Assembly (NCBI GenBank): GCA_029867005.1
Contig: CP123443.1
Coordinates: 2,418,001-2,482,000 of the forward strand
Direction: 5' to 3'
Source: Candidatus Haliotispira prima
GTDB taxonomy: Bacteria > Spirochaetota > Spirochaetia > SP-2023
Length of the DNA stretch: 64,000 nt
Shown here piece by piece: positions 7,832 through 17,141 of this stretch (the first letter of the stretch is position 1; every line of letters begins with the position of its first letter). A program made the translations under genes and the position numbers. Below the pieces are notes generated by a model. That model ran no database searches. It saw only the letters and a program-made list of their open reading frames with translations, and was not told the origin of the DNA.

Positions 7832-10768
7832 ATGGCGAAGCTGCGACCGGCCTTAAATGACATCGAAGCACTGCTGAGCAGTGCTGTGCGCGAACAAATG
7901 ACAGAGGATATCGCCGCCAATGACGGCGGAGAAGTACTCTGGTGGGGCAGGCTCTGTACCAAGCCCGCACGTCCGGCCTCCCATGGCAAGCCGAATGATG
8001 AACGAAACGATGGACGGGGCAATAAACAGAACCATGAACATCGGGACAATCAGGACAAGGCCGACAGCGAATTTCAGGTAGATTTTGTCGAGGCCGCCGC
8101 CTGTGGCAATGAAGACAGTGTCTTAGCCCACTTTCCGTACATGGAACGCGGCGATGTGGTACTACACAACCACCCTTCGGGTGGGGTACAACCCAGCGAT
8201 GCCGATCTGGCCGTGGCCGGCGAACTGGCGATGCAGGGCATCGGCTTCTATATTGTCAACAACCAACTTACGCGCATTTGTGTGGTGGCCAAGCCCGTAC
8301 CGGAAAGGCGGGAACAACCGCTCGACCTGGAGCAGATCAGTGATCTGCTCGGCACCAATGGCTCTCTGGCCCAAAAAGCGAAGAAAGAAGGACTCGAATA
8401 CGAAGAACGGCAGGCACAGCAGGAACTGCTGCGCCTGGTGGGCAGCGGTTTCAACCAGAGTAAAATTGTGGTCGCCGAAGGCGGCACCGGCATAGGCAAA
8501 TCCTTTGCCTATCTGCTGCCGGCGGCATTTTGGGCCGTGCGAAACAAACAGCGGGTGGTTGTTTCCACTGCAACCATCAACTTGCAACAACAATTGATCG
8601 AAAAAGATATACCTCTGATTCGGGAAATCAGCGGATTGAGTGACTTACAGGCCCAACTAGTCAAAGGTCGCAGCAATTACTTGTGTTTGCGGCGTTTAAA
8701 ACAAGCCGAGGAAGAGGAAACCTCGAGCCTCGGCCTGGAAACAGAAAAGAGCCCATCCGGACTATTTGCCACCGAACTCGCCGACATTTCTCAGTGGGCC
8801 GACACCACTGAGGACGGCTCCCTGAGTGACCTGAGCTTCCGGCCCCAAAGCGGCGTGTGGAACCAAGTCTGTGGCGAAGGCGACAATTGCTTGGGCCTGC
8901 GCTGCGAATTTCATGAAAAATGTTTTATTATTCATGCTCGGCGGCGCGCAGCGGCCGCCCATATTCTGGTAGTCAATCACCATCTATTGTTTGCCGACTT
9001 GGAGCTGCGTGCCGCCGGTGATTTCGGTTATGAGAAGACCGCCGTCCTGCCGCCATACCGCCATACGGTACTGGACGAGGCCCACAACATCGAACGCAGT
9101 GCCCAGTCTTTTTTTTCCAAAACATTGAGTCAGTTTAGTGCTCAGCGTAGCCTGCGGCGTTTGTACCTGAGGCGTAAGAACCGCGAACGCGGTATCTGGG
9201 CCCGGCTGCGCCGCTATGCCGAACTGGAAATTGGCTGTAACACCGATGGTACTGATGGTTCTGATAACCAGGCCGAATTGCCCGATATTCCCGGGTGCAG
9301 TGACGGGCTGGAGCTGGCCCTAACCGAACTGGGCGGCGCGGCCGGCCGGGTGATGGAGGCCGCAGCCCAAGGCGGCCCGGAAGCGCGCCGGAGCAACAGT
9401 CTGCGCATACCGAAGCAGTGGCAGAATTTGGCACCGGCAGTAGCAGAGACTCTCGACGGACAGCTATGGCCGCAGTTGAAACGCGTAGATATGGCATTCC
9501 AAACTTTGCTACGGGCCATGCGCCAAGTCTTCGAACTACTCGAAAATGTACTGCAAGGCGAAGAGCAGAAATTGCTGCTCGAATGGCGGCAGTTGTCGCG
9601 CCGCCTGGAGGGTCTTCGCGATGTCGTCTCCCATTGGCTGGGTTGGCAAGGAAGCGATATTGACACTATCGCGGAGAAACAGGAAGAAGAGACCGAACGG
9701 GTATTCTGGTTGGAGCGGCACCGACGCGGTGGCCGATCGAGCGGCGATGGTCCACAATATTATTACCGTCTGGTTTCCACCCAAATCAATATCGGAAGCC
9801 TGATGCGGCAATTTTTGTACCGGCCGATGCACAGCGTGATACTGGTTTCGGCCACACTCACAGTACGGGGCCGCTTTGACTACTGGTTTTCCCGAGTCGG
9901 TCTGGATAAGCCGGAAGCCCAAGAAACCCAAGAAGCCCCAAAAATTGAGGCGGCCGAAGAAACATTGAAAACATTGGAACCCTCCACATCTGAGGAGCCC
10001 GGCCAACCCCAAAATCCGAAACCGAATCACCAAGACAGGAAAAAAAGCCGGGAGACAGACGAAGAAGAGCGCGGTGAGACGGATGATGAACGGCTCACGG
10101 CCTCGGTCTACGCCTCTCCGTTTGACTATCACAACCGAGTACATTTGCTGCTCGCTACCGATGCGCCGAACCCGGCCATGGGCCGGGATTTTGAGACCTA
10201 TGTATCCCGTTTCGCCCGGGAAGCCCTCGAGACCATGGGCGGGCGCAGTCTACTATTGTTTACTTCCTATGCTGCAATGAACAAATGCTACGAATTTCTA
10301 CAGGACACCGGGAATTTCGATATCCTGCGTCAGGGCGAGGATGACAGTGCCCGACTCCTACAGCGATTTAAAGACGAAGAAGGCCTGAGCCTGCTAGCCA
10401 CGGATTCTTTTTGGGAGGGTGTGGATGCCCCGGGCCGGACATTGATGCAGCTACTCCTTTGCCGCCTGCCGTTCCGCGCCCCGGATGACCCAATTGTGGC
10501 AGCCCACACGGAATATTTGGAGCAGCGCGGCGAAAACGCTTTTTTCCAATATAGCCTGCCGGAAGCCATCCTGCGCTTTCGCCAAGGCTTTGGCCGCCTG
10601 ATGAGGCTCCGCAGCGATCAGGGCTTGGTGGCTGTTATGGATCCCCGTATCGTCAGCAAACGCTACGGCCGGGACTTTCTGCATTCCCTACCCTCCACTC
10701 AAGTGCTGCGCGGCGACTTCTCTACTTTGCAGAACTATATCCGGCAGTATGCAGAAAATCAGCTATAG
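7832..10768 (+). CDS. JAMM-domain/DinG-type ATP-dependent DNA helicase
   Basis: A 978-residue fusion. The N-terminal 160 residues contain a complete JAMM/RadC-like metal site, H112-x-H114-x7-S122-x2-D125, with a plausible upstream Glu at 34; residues 45-82 form a hydrophilic insert. The rest is an XPD/DinG-family superfamily 2 helicase: Walker A GGTGIGKS (217-224), a cysteine cluster (C of NYLCLRR, then VCGEGDNCLGLRCEFHEKC) that matches the expected 4Fe-4S site, LDEAHN (about 413), and C-terminal motifs including ATDSFWEGVDAPG and RFRQGFGRLMR. A charged Pro/Glu-rich insert (about 690-755) splits the C-terminal helicase domain. The helicase part should unwind DNA with 5'-3' polarity in repair or replication-conflict resolution, as family members do. 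The JAMM part could be a nuclease-like or peptidase-like module; its role is unknown. Confidence 0.88.
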   Translation: MAKLRPALNDIEALLSSAVREQMTEDIAANDGGEVLWWGRLCTKPARPASHGKPNDERNDGRGNKQNHEHRDNQDKADSEFQVDFVEAAACGNEDSVLAHFPYMERGDVVLHNHPSGGVQPSDADLAVAGELAMQGIGFYIVNNQLTRICVVAKPVPERREQPLDLEQISDLLGTNGSLAQKAKKEGLEYEERQAQQELLRLVGSGFNQSKIVVAEGGTGIGKSFAYLLPAAFWAVRNKQRVVVSTATINLQQQLIEKDIPLIREISGLSDLQAQLVKGRSNYLCLRRLKQAEEEETSSLGLETEKSPSGLFATELADISQWADTTEDGSLSDLSFRPQSGVWNQVCGEGDNCLGLRCEFHEKCFIIHARRRAAAAHILVVNHHLLFADLELRAAGDFGYEKTAVLPPYRHTVLDEAHNIERSAQSFFSKTLSQFSAQRSLRRLYLRRKNRERGIWARLRRYAELEIGCNTDGTDGSDNQAELPDIPGCSDGLELALTELGGAAGRVMEAAAQGGPEARRSNSLRIPKQWQNLAPAVAETLDGQLWPQLKRVDMAFQTLLRAMRQVFELLENVLQGEEQKLLLEWRQLSRRLEGLRDVVSHWLGWQGSDIDTIAEKQEEETERVFWLERHRRGGRSSGDGPQYYYRLVSTQINIGSLMRQFLYRPMHSVILVSATLTVRGRFDYWFSRVGLDKPEAQETQEAPKIEAAEETLKTLEPSTSEEPGQPQNPKPNHQDRKKSRETDEEERGETDDERLTASVYASPFDYHNRVHLLLATDAPNPAMGRDFETYVSRFAREALETMGGRSLLLFTSYAAMNKCYEFLQDTGNFDILRQGEDDSARLLQRFKDEEGLSLLATDSFWEGVDAPGRTLMQLLLCRLPFRAPDDPIVAAHTEYLEQRGENAFFQYSLPEAILRFRQGFGRLMRLRSDQGLVAVMDPRIVSKRYGRDFLHSLPSTQVLRGDFSTLQNYIRQYAENQL

Positions 10769-10863
10769 AGCAGGCTTATAAAAAAAAAGCCCCCCACGCA
10801 AGCATTCCCGTAAAGTATGAGTACGGGGAATCCGGGAAGCCTAAGGAGTTTAAAGCCTCCGCG

Positions 10864-12531
10864 CTACCAGTCTGCCAGCACTGTCAACCCGACCATCAAA
10901 CTCAACCTCGGTTTCAGACTGTCGAGTACCAAACCGGTATCCGCAAAGCGCATACCGGTCCCCATATCGTGAAATGGATGAATGGCCAGCAGGGCGGTCT
11001 CAATACCATAGACGGCGCCGTCTTTGCGCAAAGCCAAGCCGTACCAACGCAGCCCGGCCTGCCCGGCGACAGAAAAATACTGGAACGATTTGCGCGGGCT
11101 CAGAACTTCTATTGATTCCAATACCTCCAAAGTCAGAACCCCCAACCCGACTCCGGCGTAAAACTCCAGAAAACCCAATATTCCCAAGTTGATAGTAGGA
11201 CGAAAATCCAGCATAGCCAACCAGGTAGCTTCCCCCTTCCGGGCCAAATTATTGTCTGCGAACAGGCGCGGGTCGCCGGACATATGACGCAAGGATATAA
11301 TGCTGAAGTCAGCAGGTATGCGGCCTGCAAACCGGAAGAAAAAGGCAAAACGGTCTAAAACAACACTGTTATTAATGCCCAGCAGTACAGACTGTGAGAA
11401 GTCCGGACTGACAAACTTTTTCTGCTTCTCCAAGTGGGCCCAACTAAATTCCAGGGAACCAAAACCAAAAGAATAAGGCAGCTGCTCTGCCAAGTTGCTG
11501 TCATGCTTGGACAAACTGCCAAAACTCATATCAACTCGGCGTTGGTACAGGCCGACGCGGGAGCTAAAGGCCAACCAGAACGCAGTCTTGGTATCGCTCC
11601 AGGTGCTCTCCAAAGTATTTGGCTTGCCAAAACCATTATAATAGCCCAATTGCTGTAAATAAAAATCCCATTGCAGGTATTGGTTTCCGCTGTACAACTT
11701 GCTGCGCAGCCCTACCAGAAAAGATTCCTGATAGGCCACTGCGGTCTCAGCCCGGCCTCGGATTCCCAATTCCAGCCTGGCATCCTTCCATTCGGGCACT
11801 TCCTTGTTCAAACCTATGGTGTATGCAAAATAGGCTTCTACGCCCAGCCCCACAGTGTGGACACGATCCAGATACGAGGCAGCGACTTTAGGCACTTTGG
11901 TAAACTCGTGCATCTGATTCTGGATGGCTTCTCCGTAGATATCTCCGGCCTGAAAATAGCTGCCGGAGAACGTAAGCCCCAGATACCAGGGGTTGCTTGG
12001 AAGGTATACTCTCTCAATCCGGCGACTGTAGTTTGAGGCCTTGCCTCCCCGGAATTTGGAGCTGAGCAGGTTTCCCAGCGTGTAGCGTATCCCACTTTCC
12101 AGCTCATCCATGCGGGTATTACTGATATAGCGATCGGTCAAAGAGCGGTAATTAATGAAAAGATCCCAATTATTCAACGAAAACAGCGTACCCATACCGT
12201 ACGTGTAGCGATTATCCAGATTCATGACCAGGTTTCCGTTCTGGAAATCATTAATATACAGACCATTAATGTGCCAATAGAAAGGTTTCCCAAAAGATTT
12301 TTTAATGGGAGCCTTAGAATCTTTGTCCTCGGCACCGGCTTCGGACACTTCCACATTTTCTGTACGGAAAAACGGCCAGCCGTTTTTTGTCTGCTGCCCC
12401 GTATCGCGACTTTGGGCCCACAACGCCACAGGCATAGCATTGTAAACCACAAGCAAAACAAACGCAGCCAGCAAAAGTGGAAGGCGCAGCAACAAAAATA
12501 ATCTACTCAGCGAATTCTTAGTGACAACCAA
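10864..12531 (-). CDS. Exported protein, probable outer-membrane beta-barrel
   Basis: A protein of about 555 residues with a long hydrophobic signal (about residues 5-35: FLLLRLPLLLAAFVLLVVYN) ending near ALWAQ. The mature part is built of alternating amphipathic strands rich in Tyr, Phe, Trp and Gly, with periodic Asp/Asn turns and an aromatic near the C-terminus (VLADW), as expected for an outer-membrane barrel. I see no named family. I chose the TTG at 12531 because GGGAGAG lies just upstream and places the signal peptide normally; a TTG 15 codons further upstream is also possible. It stands alone on the minus strand between the helicase and map. Two other proteins in the window (50.2-51.9 and 52.5-53.9 kb) have the same general design. 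Confidence 0.65.
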   Translation of the reverse strand: MVVTKNSLSRLFLLLRLPLLLAAFVLLVVYNAMPVALWAQSRDTGQQTKNGWPFFRTENVEVSEAGAEDKDSKAPIKKSFGKPFYWHINGLYINDFQNGNLVMNLDNRYTYGMGTLFSLNNWDLFINYRSLTDRYISNTRMDELESGIRYTLGNLLSSKFRGGKASNYSRRIERVYLPSNPWYLGLTFSGSYFQAGDIYGEAIQNQMHEFTKVPKVAASYLDRVHTVGLGVEAYFAYTIGLNKEVPEWKDARLELGIRGRAETAVAYQESFLVGLRSKLYSGNQYLQWDFYLQQLGYYNGFGKPNTLESTWSDTKTAFWLAFSSRVGLYQRRVDMSFGSLSKHDSNLAEQLPYSFGFGSLEFSWAHLEKQKKFVSPDFSQSVLLGINNSVVLDRFAFFFRFAGRIPADFSIISLRHMSGDPRLFADNNLARKGEATWLAMLDFRPTINLGILGFLEFYAGVGLGVLTLEVLESIEVLSPRKSFQYFSVAGQAGLRWYGLALRKDGAVYGIETALLAIHPFHDMGTGMRFADTGLVLDSLKPRLSLMVGLTVLADW

Positions 12532-12755
12532 AGCAATCTCTCCCAATCCTAATAGGGGCTCGCTGTGAAATGCCAATTTTGCACTCTTGCTCGCTCTCTG
12601 TCACCCAATAAATTTACAACCAAACATCTATAACAAAACAAAATATCTCTCAAACCAGTCTTCTAATTTTTGGCAGAAACGGCTGTGCCGGAAGATCGAC
12701 GCGCCTTTGCCTTTGCCTTCTGCCCTCGGAGTCCTTCTCCCGAAAAGACCAAACC

Positions 12756-13517
12756 CTAGTCCAAAGTGAGGATTTCAAGACGGTCTTCAAACACGGCAAT
12801 CGTATGCTCAAAGTGGGCCGCATTTTTGCCGTCCAGAGTCACCACCGTAAAATCGTCATCCCAAATATCAACTTCGTGGGTACCGAAACATACCATCGGT
12901 TCAATGGCCAGCACCATGCCCTCCCTCAGGCGCGGATTCAGTCCCGGCGAAGGGTGGCAGTTGAACACCGAAGGGTCTTCGTGCACCTCAAAACCGACAC
13001 CGTGGCCGCAAAAATTATCGACAATACCGTAACCGTGGGGCTCAACAAAGCGGGTCACCGCCTTGCCGATGTCCTTGATCCGGCCTTTCCGATTGGGCGG
13101 TGCCAGTTCGCTTATGGCATACATCAGACTCTGCTCGGTAACATCCATCAACTTGCGGTCGGCTTCCGAAACCTTGCCAATACCATAGGTCTTGGCCGAA
13201 TCGGTAAAATAACCATCCAGATTGACACCGATGTCCAAGCCGATAATGTCGCCTTCTTTCAGTATCTGCTTTTTATCAGGAATACCGTGGATTACCACTT
13301 CGTTGACCGAAGTGCAAATGTGCCCCGGGAAACCCCGATACCGGTGGAAGGAAGGTAGAGCACTCCGAGATCGGATAAACTCATCGGCCATGCAGTCGAT
13401 GTCCCAAGTGCTGATACCTGGCTTCAGATGGGGTTCCAGATGCCGGAAGGTTCCGGCCAGAATTTTGCCTGATAGACGTAATTTTTCAATGTCTTCCAAA
13501 GACTTCAGACGTATCAT
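12756..13517 (-). CDS. map: Methionine aminopeptidase type I
   Basis: Cytosolic metalloenzyme of 253 residues that removes the initiator Met from nascent proteins. The five metal ligands of the pita-bread fold are in place: D95, D106, H172, E206 and E237, plus the catalytic His at 77 (VIHGIP) and H179. It lacks the N-terminal zinc-finger extension of some bacterial forms, and its length is normal. GGAGGGC is placed eight bases before the ATG. It lies on the same strand as pnp, 329 bp downstream of it, and is probably a separate transcription unit. Confidence 0.96.
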   Translation of the reverse strand: MIRLKSLEDIEKLRLSGKILAGTFRHLEPHLKPGISTWDIDCMADEFIRSRSALPSFHRYRGFPGHICTSVNEVVIHGIPDKKQILKEGDIIGLDIGVNLDGYFTDSAKTYGIGKVSEADRKLMDVTEQSLMYAISELAPPNRKGRIKDIGKAVTRFVEPHGYGIVDNFCGHGVGFEVHEDPSVFNCHPSPGLNPRLREGMVLAIEPMVCFGTHEVDIWDDDFTVVTLDGKNAAHFEHTIAVFEDRLEILTLD

Positions 13518-13846
13518 GAAAATAGCCCTCCCAAAATATAAATAAATTGCTTTCGTACTTGTCCGGAATCGCCCGCCCGCCGCAAATTACAAACATTCTC
13601 TGCAATGGCAGGCAAACAAAAACCGAATCATAACGAACTCTTGTTTCTTAACCTTACAAACATGGTCAGGCGACAAACCCCTTCAGAAAGCGAAATCTGC
13701 TGCCGAAGAACGCCACGGTTCCACCAATTTTACGGTGAAACCGCGAAGAACAAAACCGCCCAACCAGCCAACTGCCGGACCGCGCAGACCCCAAACACCA
13801 CAACAAGTGACATAAGGCAGCGGACAAGCAGTATCGCAAAAATGCG
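13518..13846. other. Intergenic, map-pnp
   Basis: About 330 bp with no supportable gene, tRNA or clear hairpin. It must contain the promoter for map on the minus strand, but I cannot assign boxes with confidence. Confidence 0.5.
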
Positions 13847-15949
13847 CTACAAAGCGTCTGTGATGCTAAGGTTGTAGCGGCCCATCCGGTCTACTTCCAA
13901 CAATTTGACACGCACTTCCTGGCCTTCTTTGAGGTGGTCCGCCACCGAGTTGACCCGCTCCTTAGAAATTTTGGAAATGTGACACAAACCCTCTTTGCCC
14001 GGCAGAAACTCGATGAAGGCACCAAAATCCATGATGCGCTTTACCGTGCCGTTGTAGACAGTATTGGCTTCCGGTTCACTAACCATTCCTTTAACCCGGG
14101 CTTCGGCGGCAAGGGCACCGCTGCGCTGCGCACAAAAGATGGTCACGGTTCCGTCATTGGCAATGTCAACTTTGGCACCCGTCTCTTCGGCAATGGCCCG
14201 AATAAACTTGCCGCCGGGGCCGATGACAGCACCGATTTTGTCCACTTCAACCTTGAAGCTGAGCACCGCCGGAGCCGTATCCGAGGTCTGCTGTCTGGCT
14301 TCGTCAATAGTACTGTTCATGATGCCCAGAATGTGCATACGACCTTCTCTGGCTTGGTCTAATGCCTTGGTCATAATTTCCAAACTGATGCCCGAGATCT
14401 TGATGTCCATCTGAAAGCCCGTGATGCCATCTTTGGTACCGGCTACTTTAAAGTCCATGTCACCCAAGTGATCTTCTTCACCCAGAATGTCGGAAAGCAC
14501 TGCATACTCAGATTCTGCCCCTTGTCCCCCCGTGATCAGACCCATGGCAATACCGGCCACGGGAGACTTGATCGGCACCCCGGCATCCATCAAAGCCATC
14601 GATCCGCTACAAACTGTGGCCATGGAAGAAGAACCGTTGGATTCGAGAACTTCCGAAACCACACGCATGGTATAAGGGAAATCTTCTTTGTTTGGCAGCA
14701 CATTTTCCAGTGAACGCTGAGCCAAATGACCGTGACCGATCTCACGTCGACCGGTGGCCAGGCGACCGGTCTCCCCGACCGAGTAGGGCGGGAAATTATA
14801 GTGCAGCATGAAACTGGCCCGGCGGTCGCCATCAATGTTATCCATGATTTGCTCGTCCGAAACGCTGCCCAGAGTAATGACACCCAAAGATTGGGTTTCA
14901 CCCCGGGTGAACAGGGCAGAGCCATGCGTCAGGGGAAGCGTACCGATCTCCGTGGTGATTTGACGGATTTCATCCGTTTTGCGACCATCGCAGCGCAGAC
15001 CCTTCTTCAGAATTGCACTCCGTACAACTTCACTTTCCACGTCGTGCAACACACTGTTTGCCAAGTCCCGAACTGCGGGTTCTTCGGCCGCCAACGCTTC
15101 CAGCTTGCCTGAGATACTTGCCAGAACTTCAGCTCTCGCAGCTCCGATGCCGTCACTGCGCTCCTCTTTAGTGGCCTCGAAGCACGCCTTTTGCAACTTC
15201 GGTGTGACCAGTTCACGGATTTCGGCCGCCAACGGGAAATCCTTCTTGCCGCCTTCGGGCAAAGGCAGTTTGACTTTGCCACACTTTTGTTGCAACTCAA
15301 CCATGAAGTCGCAGATGCGCTTGATTTCGCTTTCGGCCGTTCGGATGGCACTGAGCATGACTTCTTCGGAAACTTCCTTGGCACCGCCCTCTACCATACA
15401 GATGCCATTGTGGCCACCAGCCACCACAATCTCCATCTCGCTCGCTTCAATCTGCTCAAAACTGGGGTTGATGACGTATTCGCCGTTGATACTCACCACA
15501 CGTACTGCGGCCACCGGGCCGTTGAACGGAATATCTGAGATCATGACAGAGGCAAAGGCCGCATTCATACCCAAGATGTCCGGAGGATTGACCATATCGG
15601 TAGAAATAGTCATGGGTATTACTTGGATTTCCCGCCCAAAGGATTTGTGGAACAAAGGCCGCATCGGGCGGTCAATCAGACGGGAGACCAGGATTTCTTT
15701 GTCCTTGGGCCGCGCTTCGCGCTTTAAGAAACCGCCGGGAATTTTCCCTGCGGCGTAGTAACGTTCATTGTAATCGACAGATACAGGTACAAAATCCAGA
15801 TTTTCACGGGTTTCACTACTGCAACAGACCGTGGCCAAAACTACAGAGCCACCATAACGGGCCAAGACAGAGCCATTGGCCTGACGGGCCATTTTGCCCA
15901 CTTCGAAATTGAGTTCTTCTGCACCGATGCGCAGACTGAGAGCTTGCAT
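13847..15949 (-). CDS. pnp: Polyribonucleotide nucleotidyltransferase (PNPase)
   Basis: PNPase of 700 residues, which degrades RNA phosphorolytically from the 3' end as a trimer and is a degradosome component. The two RNase PH domains are seen at about 5-220 and 300-540, separated by the helical domain. The active-site region of the second copy includes LTHGSALFTRGETQ and the Asp cluster of LGDMDFKVAGTKDGITGFQMD. A KH domain follows (VIGPGGKFIRAIAEETGAKVD, about 555-610), then an S1 domain (YNGTVKRIMDFGAFIEFLPG...) near the C-terminus. The ATG at 15949 is preceded by AAGGAG. rpsO, its usual upstream partner, is absent here. Confidence 0.97.
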   Translation of the reverse strand: MQALSLRIGAEELNFEVGKMARQANGSVLARYGGSVVLATVCCSSETRENLDFVPVSVDYNERYYAAGKIPGGFLKREARPKDKEILVSRLIDRPMRPLFHKSFGREIQVIPMTISTDMVNPPDILGMNAAFASVMISDIPFNGPVAAVRVVSINGEYVINPSFEQIEASEMEIVVAGGHNGICMVEGGAKEVSEEVMLSAIRTAESEIKRICDFMVELQQKCGKVKLPLPEGGKKDFPLAAEIRELVTPKLQKACFEATKEERSDGIGAARAEVLASISGKLEALAAEEPAVRDLANSVLHDVESEVVRSAILKKGLRCDGRKTDEIRQITTEIGTLPLTHGSALFTRGETQSLGVITLGSVSDEQIMDNIDGDRRASFMLHYNFPPYSVGETGRLATGRREIGHGHLAQRSLENVLPNKEDFPYTMRVVSEVLESNGSSSMATVCSGSMALMDAGVPIKSPVAGIAMGLITGGQGAESEYAVLSDILGEEDHLGDMDFKVAGTKDGITGFQMDIKISGISLEIMTKALDQAREGRMHILGIMNSTIDEARQQTSDTAPAVLSFKVEVDKIGAVIGPGGKFIRAIAEETGAKVDIANDGTVTIFCAQRSGALAAEARVKGMVSEPEANTVYNGTVKRIMDFGAFIEFLPGKEGLCHISKISKERVNSVADHLKEGQEVRVKLLEVDRMGRYNLSITDAL

Positions 15950-16635
15950 ATATTTCTCCTTCTTAATTCTGCATGCCATTATGTAAACTTAGCCCAAAAA
16001 AACTAGTTTTGAATCCCCTACATTTGTTCTTCCCTCAAAAATCAGGATAAAGAAGGAGTTATTAGAATCCTCTCGGAAGCATGAATTACTCCGTTACTCC
16101 GTTACCTTGTAAGCCTTGTTGCGCCCAATTTGGGGAGATCAGTACGGATGGGTGGGGCATCTGATTTGTGCGTATTACACACAACCCATGTCTATTAGTC
16201 ACATTACACAAAAATCGAAATTCTGTTATCACAAAATTGCTTACCATTTATTCAACAGAGATATATAGGGTATATTAAATCTGAAACCTATAGGGCAAGA
16301 TACCATCGTCAAAACTATGCCGGAACTTGGACCACTCCTGCCGAATAGTTTTGCCCGGCATAAAATATTCCTTCATATTGTTTTCAAATTACATCTAATA
16401 TCATTATAAAAAACATATAAAATAAGCTTTTAATTAATATAAATTTTATATTAGACAATCATATGGAAAAATAGCCTAAAACAGATTCTCTATTTTATTT
16501 GTCTCTACAAAGTGACAAATAAAATAACTCCACCAATTCCGGCCGAAGAACATAAATAGAATATTCTCTTCAACAGGGCGACTTATCAAGACTATCTGCT
16601 TTTTGTATGGTTTTTTTAGTTTGTAACCGTCACTC
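15950..16635. other. AT-rich intergenic region before the tRNA pair
   Basis: About 690 bp, strongly AT-rich from roughly 16180 to 16620. No frame has a ribosome site or a recognisable product. The right end carries the tRNA promoter, which is listed separately. Confidence 0.5.
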
Positions 16636-16664
16636 TTGACGGCTTTTTTAGGCTTCGCTATATT
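16636..16664 (+). promoter_or_regulatory. Sigma-70 promoter for the tRNA-Lys/tRNA-Glu unit
   Basis: TTGACG at 16636-16641 and TATATT at 16659-16664 with a 17-bp spacer, starting transcription around 16671, about 12 bases before tRNA-Lys. This is close to the ideal arrangement for a stable-RNA promoter. Confidence 0.8.
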
Positions 16665-16682
16665 GTCGCTACCGTTTGGGAA

Positions 16683-16755
16683 GGGCCGGTAGCTCAGCTG
16701 GTAGAGCAACGCACTTTTAATGCGTGGGTCACAGGTTCGAATCCTGTCCGGCTCA
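16683..16755 (+). tRNA. tRNA-Lys (UUU)
   Basis: A 73-base cloverleaf. The acceptor stem GGGCCGG pairs with CCGGCTC (one G-U), the discriminator is A, and the anticodon stem ACGCA/TGCGT closes the loop CTTTTAA with anticodon TTT. The T arm is ACAGG-TTCGAAT-CCTGT. The 3' CCA is not encoded. Confidence 0.96.
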
Positions 16756-16781
16756 ACTGTGAAACGGTTAATCGGTTGTTT

Positions 16782-16853
16782 GTCTCCATCGTCTAGTGGT
16801 TAGGACTCCAGATTTTCATTCTGGCAACGGGGGTTCAATTCCCCCTGGAGATG
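16782..16853 (+). tRNA. tRNA-Glu (UUC)
   Basis: A 72-base cloverleaf. The acceptor GTCTCCA pairs with TGGAGAT and the discriminator is G. The anticodon stem CCAGA/TCTGG closes the loop TTTTCAT with anticodon TTC, and the T arm is GGGGG-TTCAATT-CCCCC. It lies 26 bases after tRNA-Lys and shares its promoter. CCA is not encoded. Confidence 0.95.
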
Positions 16854-17104
16854 CTTGCCAGGATATTGCCGGGACCAGGGTCGTTCCCCAGAGTAATTCC
16901 TTTATGTCCAGGTCCTTGTTTTGCCCTCTTTTGACCTGAAAAATATCCTGTTTACGCTGTTATTCACCTTGTGAAACTTCCCAAAAGTCGAGCATCTTTC
17001 CGGTTTTTTCTCCCGACTTCTTTACCCCCCTCCCCTATTATTGTATTTATATTATATTTCCAGCGTGATCCCTATAGTTTAGGCTGGCTCTGAAGTCTGG
17101 AACT

Positions 17105-17128
17105 CATGCATCATGCATCATGCATCAT
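17105..17128. repeat. Short 7-bp tandem repeat (CATGCAT)3
   Basis: Three full copies and a partial fourth copy of CATGCAT, just beyond the stop of the minus-strand lipoprotein gene. Each unit contains the palindrome ATGCAT. It is non-coding and of unknown significance. Confidence 0.7.
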
Positions 17129-17141
17129 CCGTTGCCTCGCA

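Noticed and set aside
16476-16709. 77-codon minus-strand frame overlapping the tRNA promoter
   Set aside because: It crosses a strong tRNA promoter and the tRNA gene and has no ribosome site.
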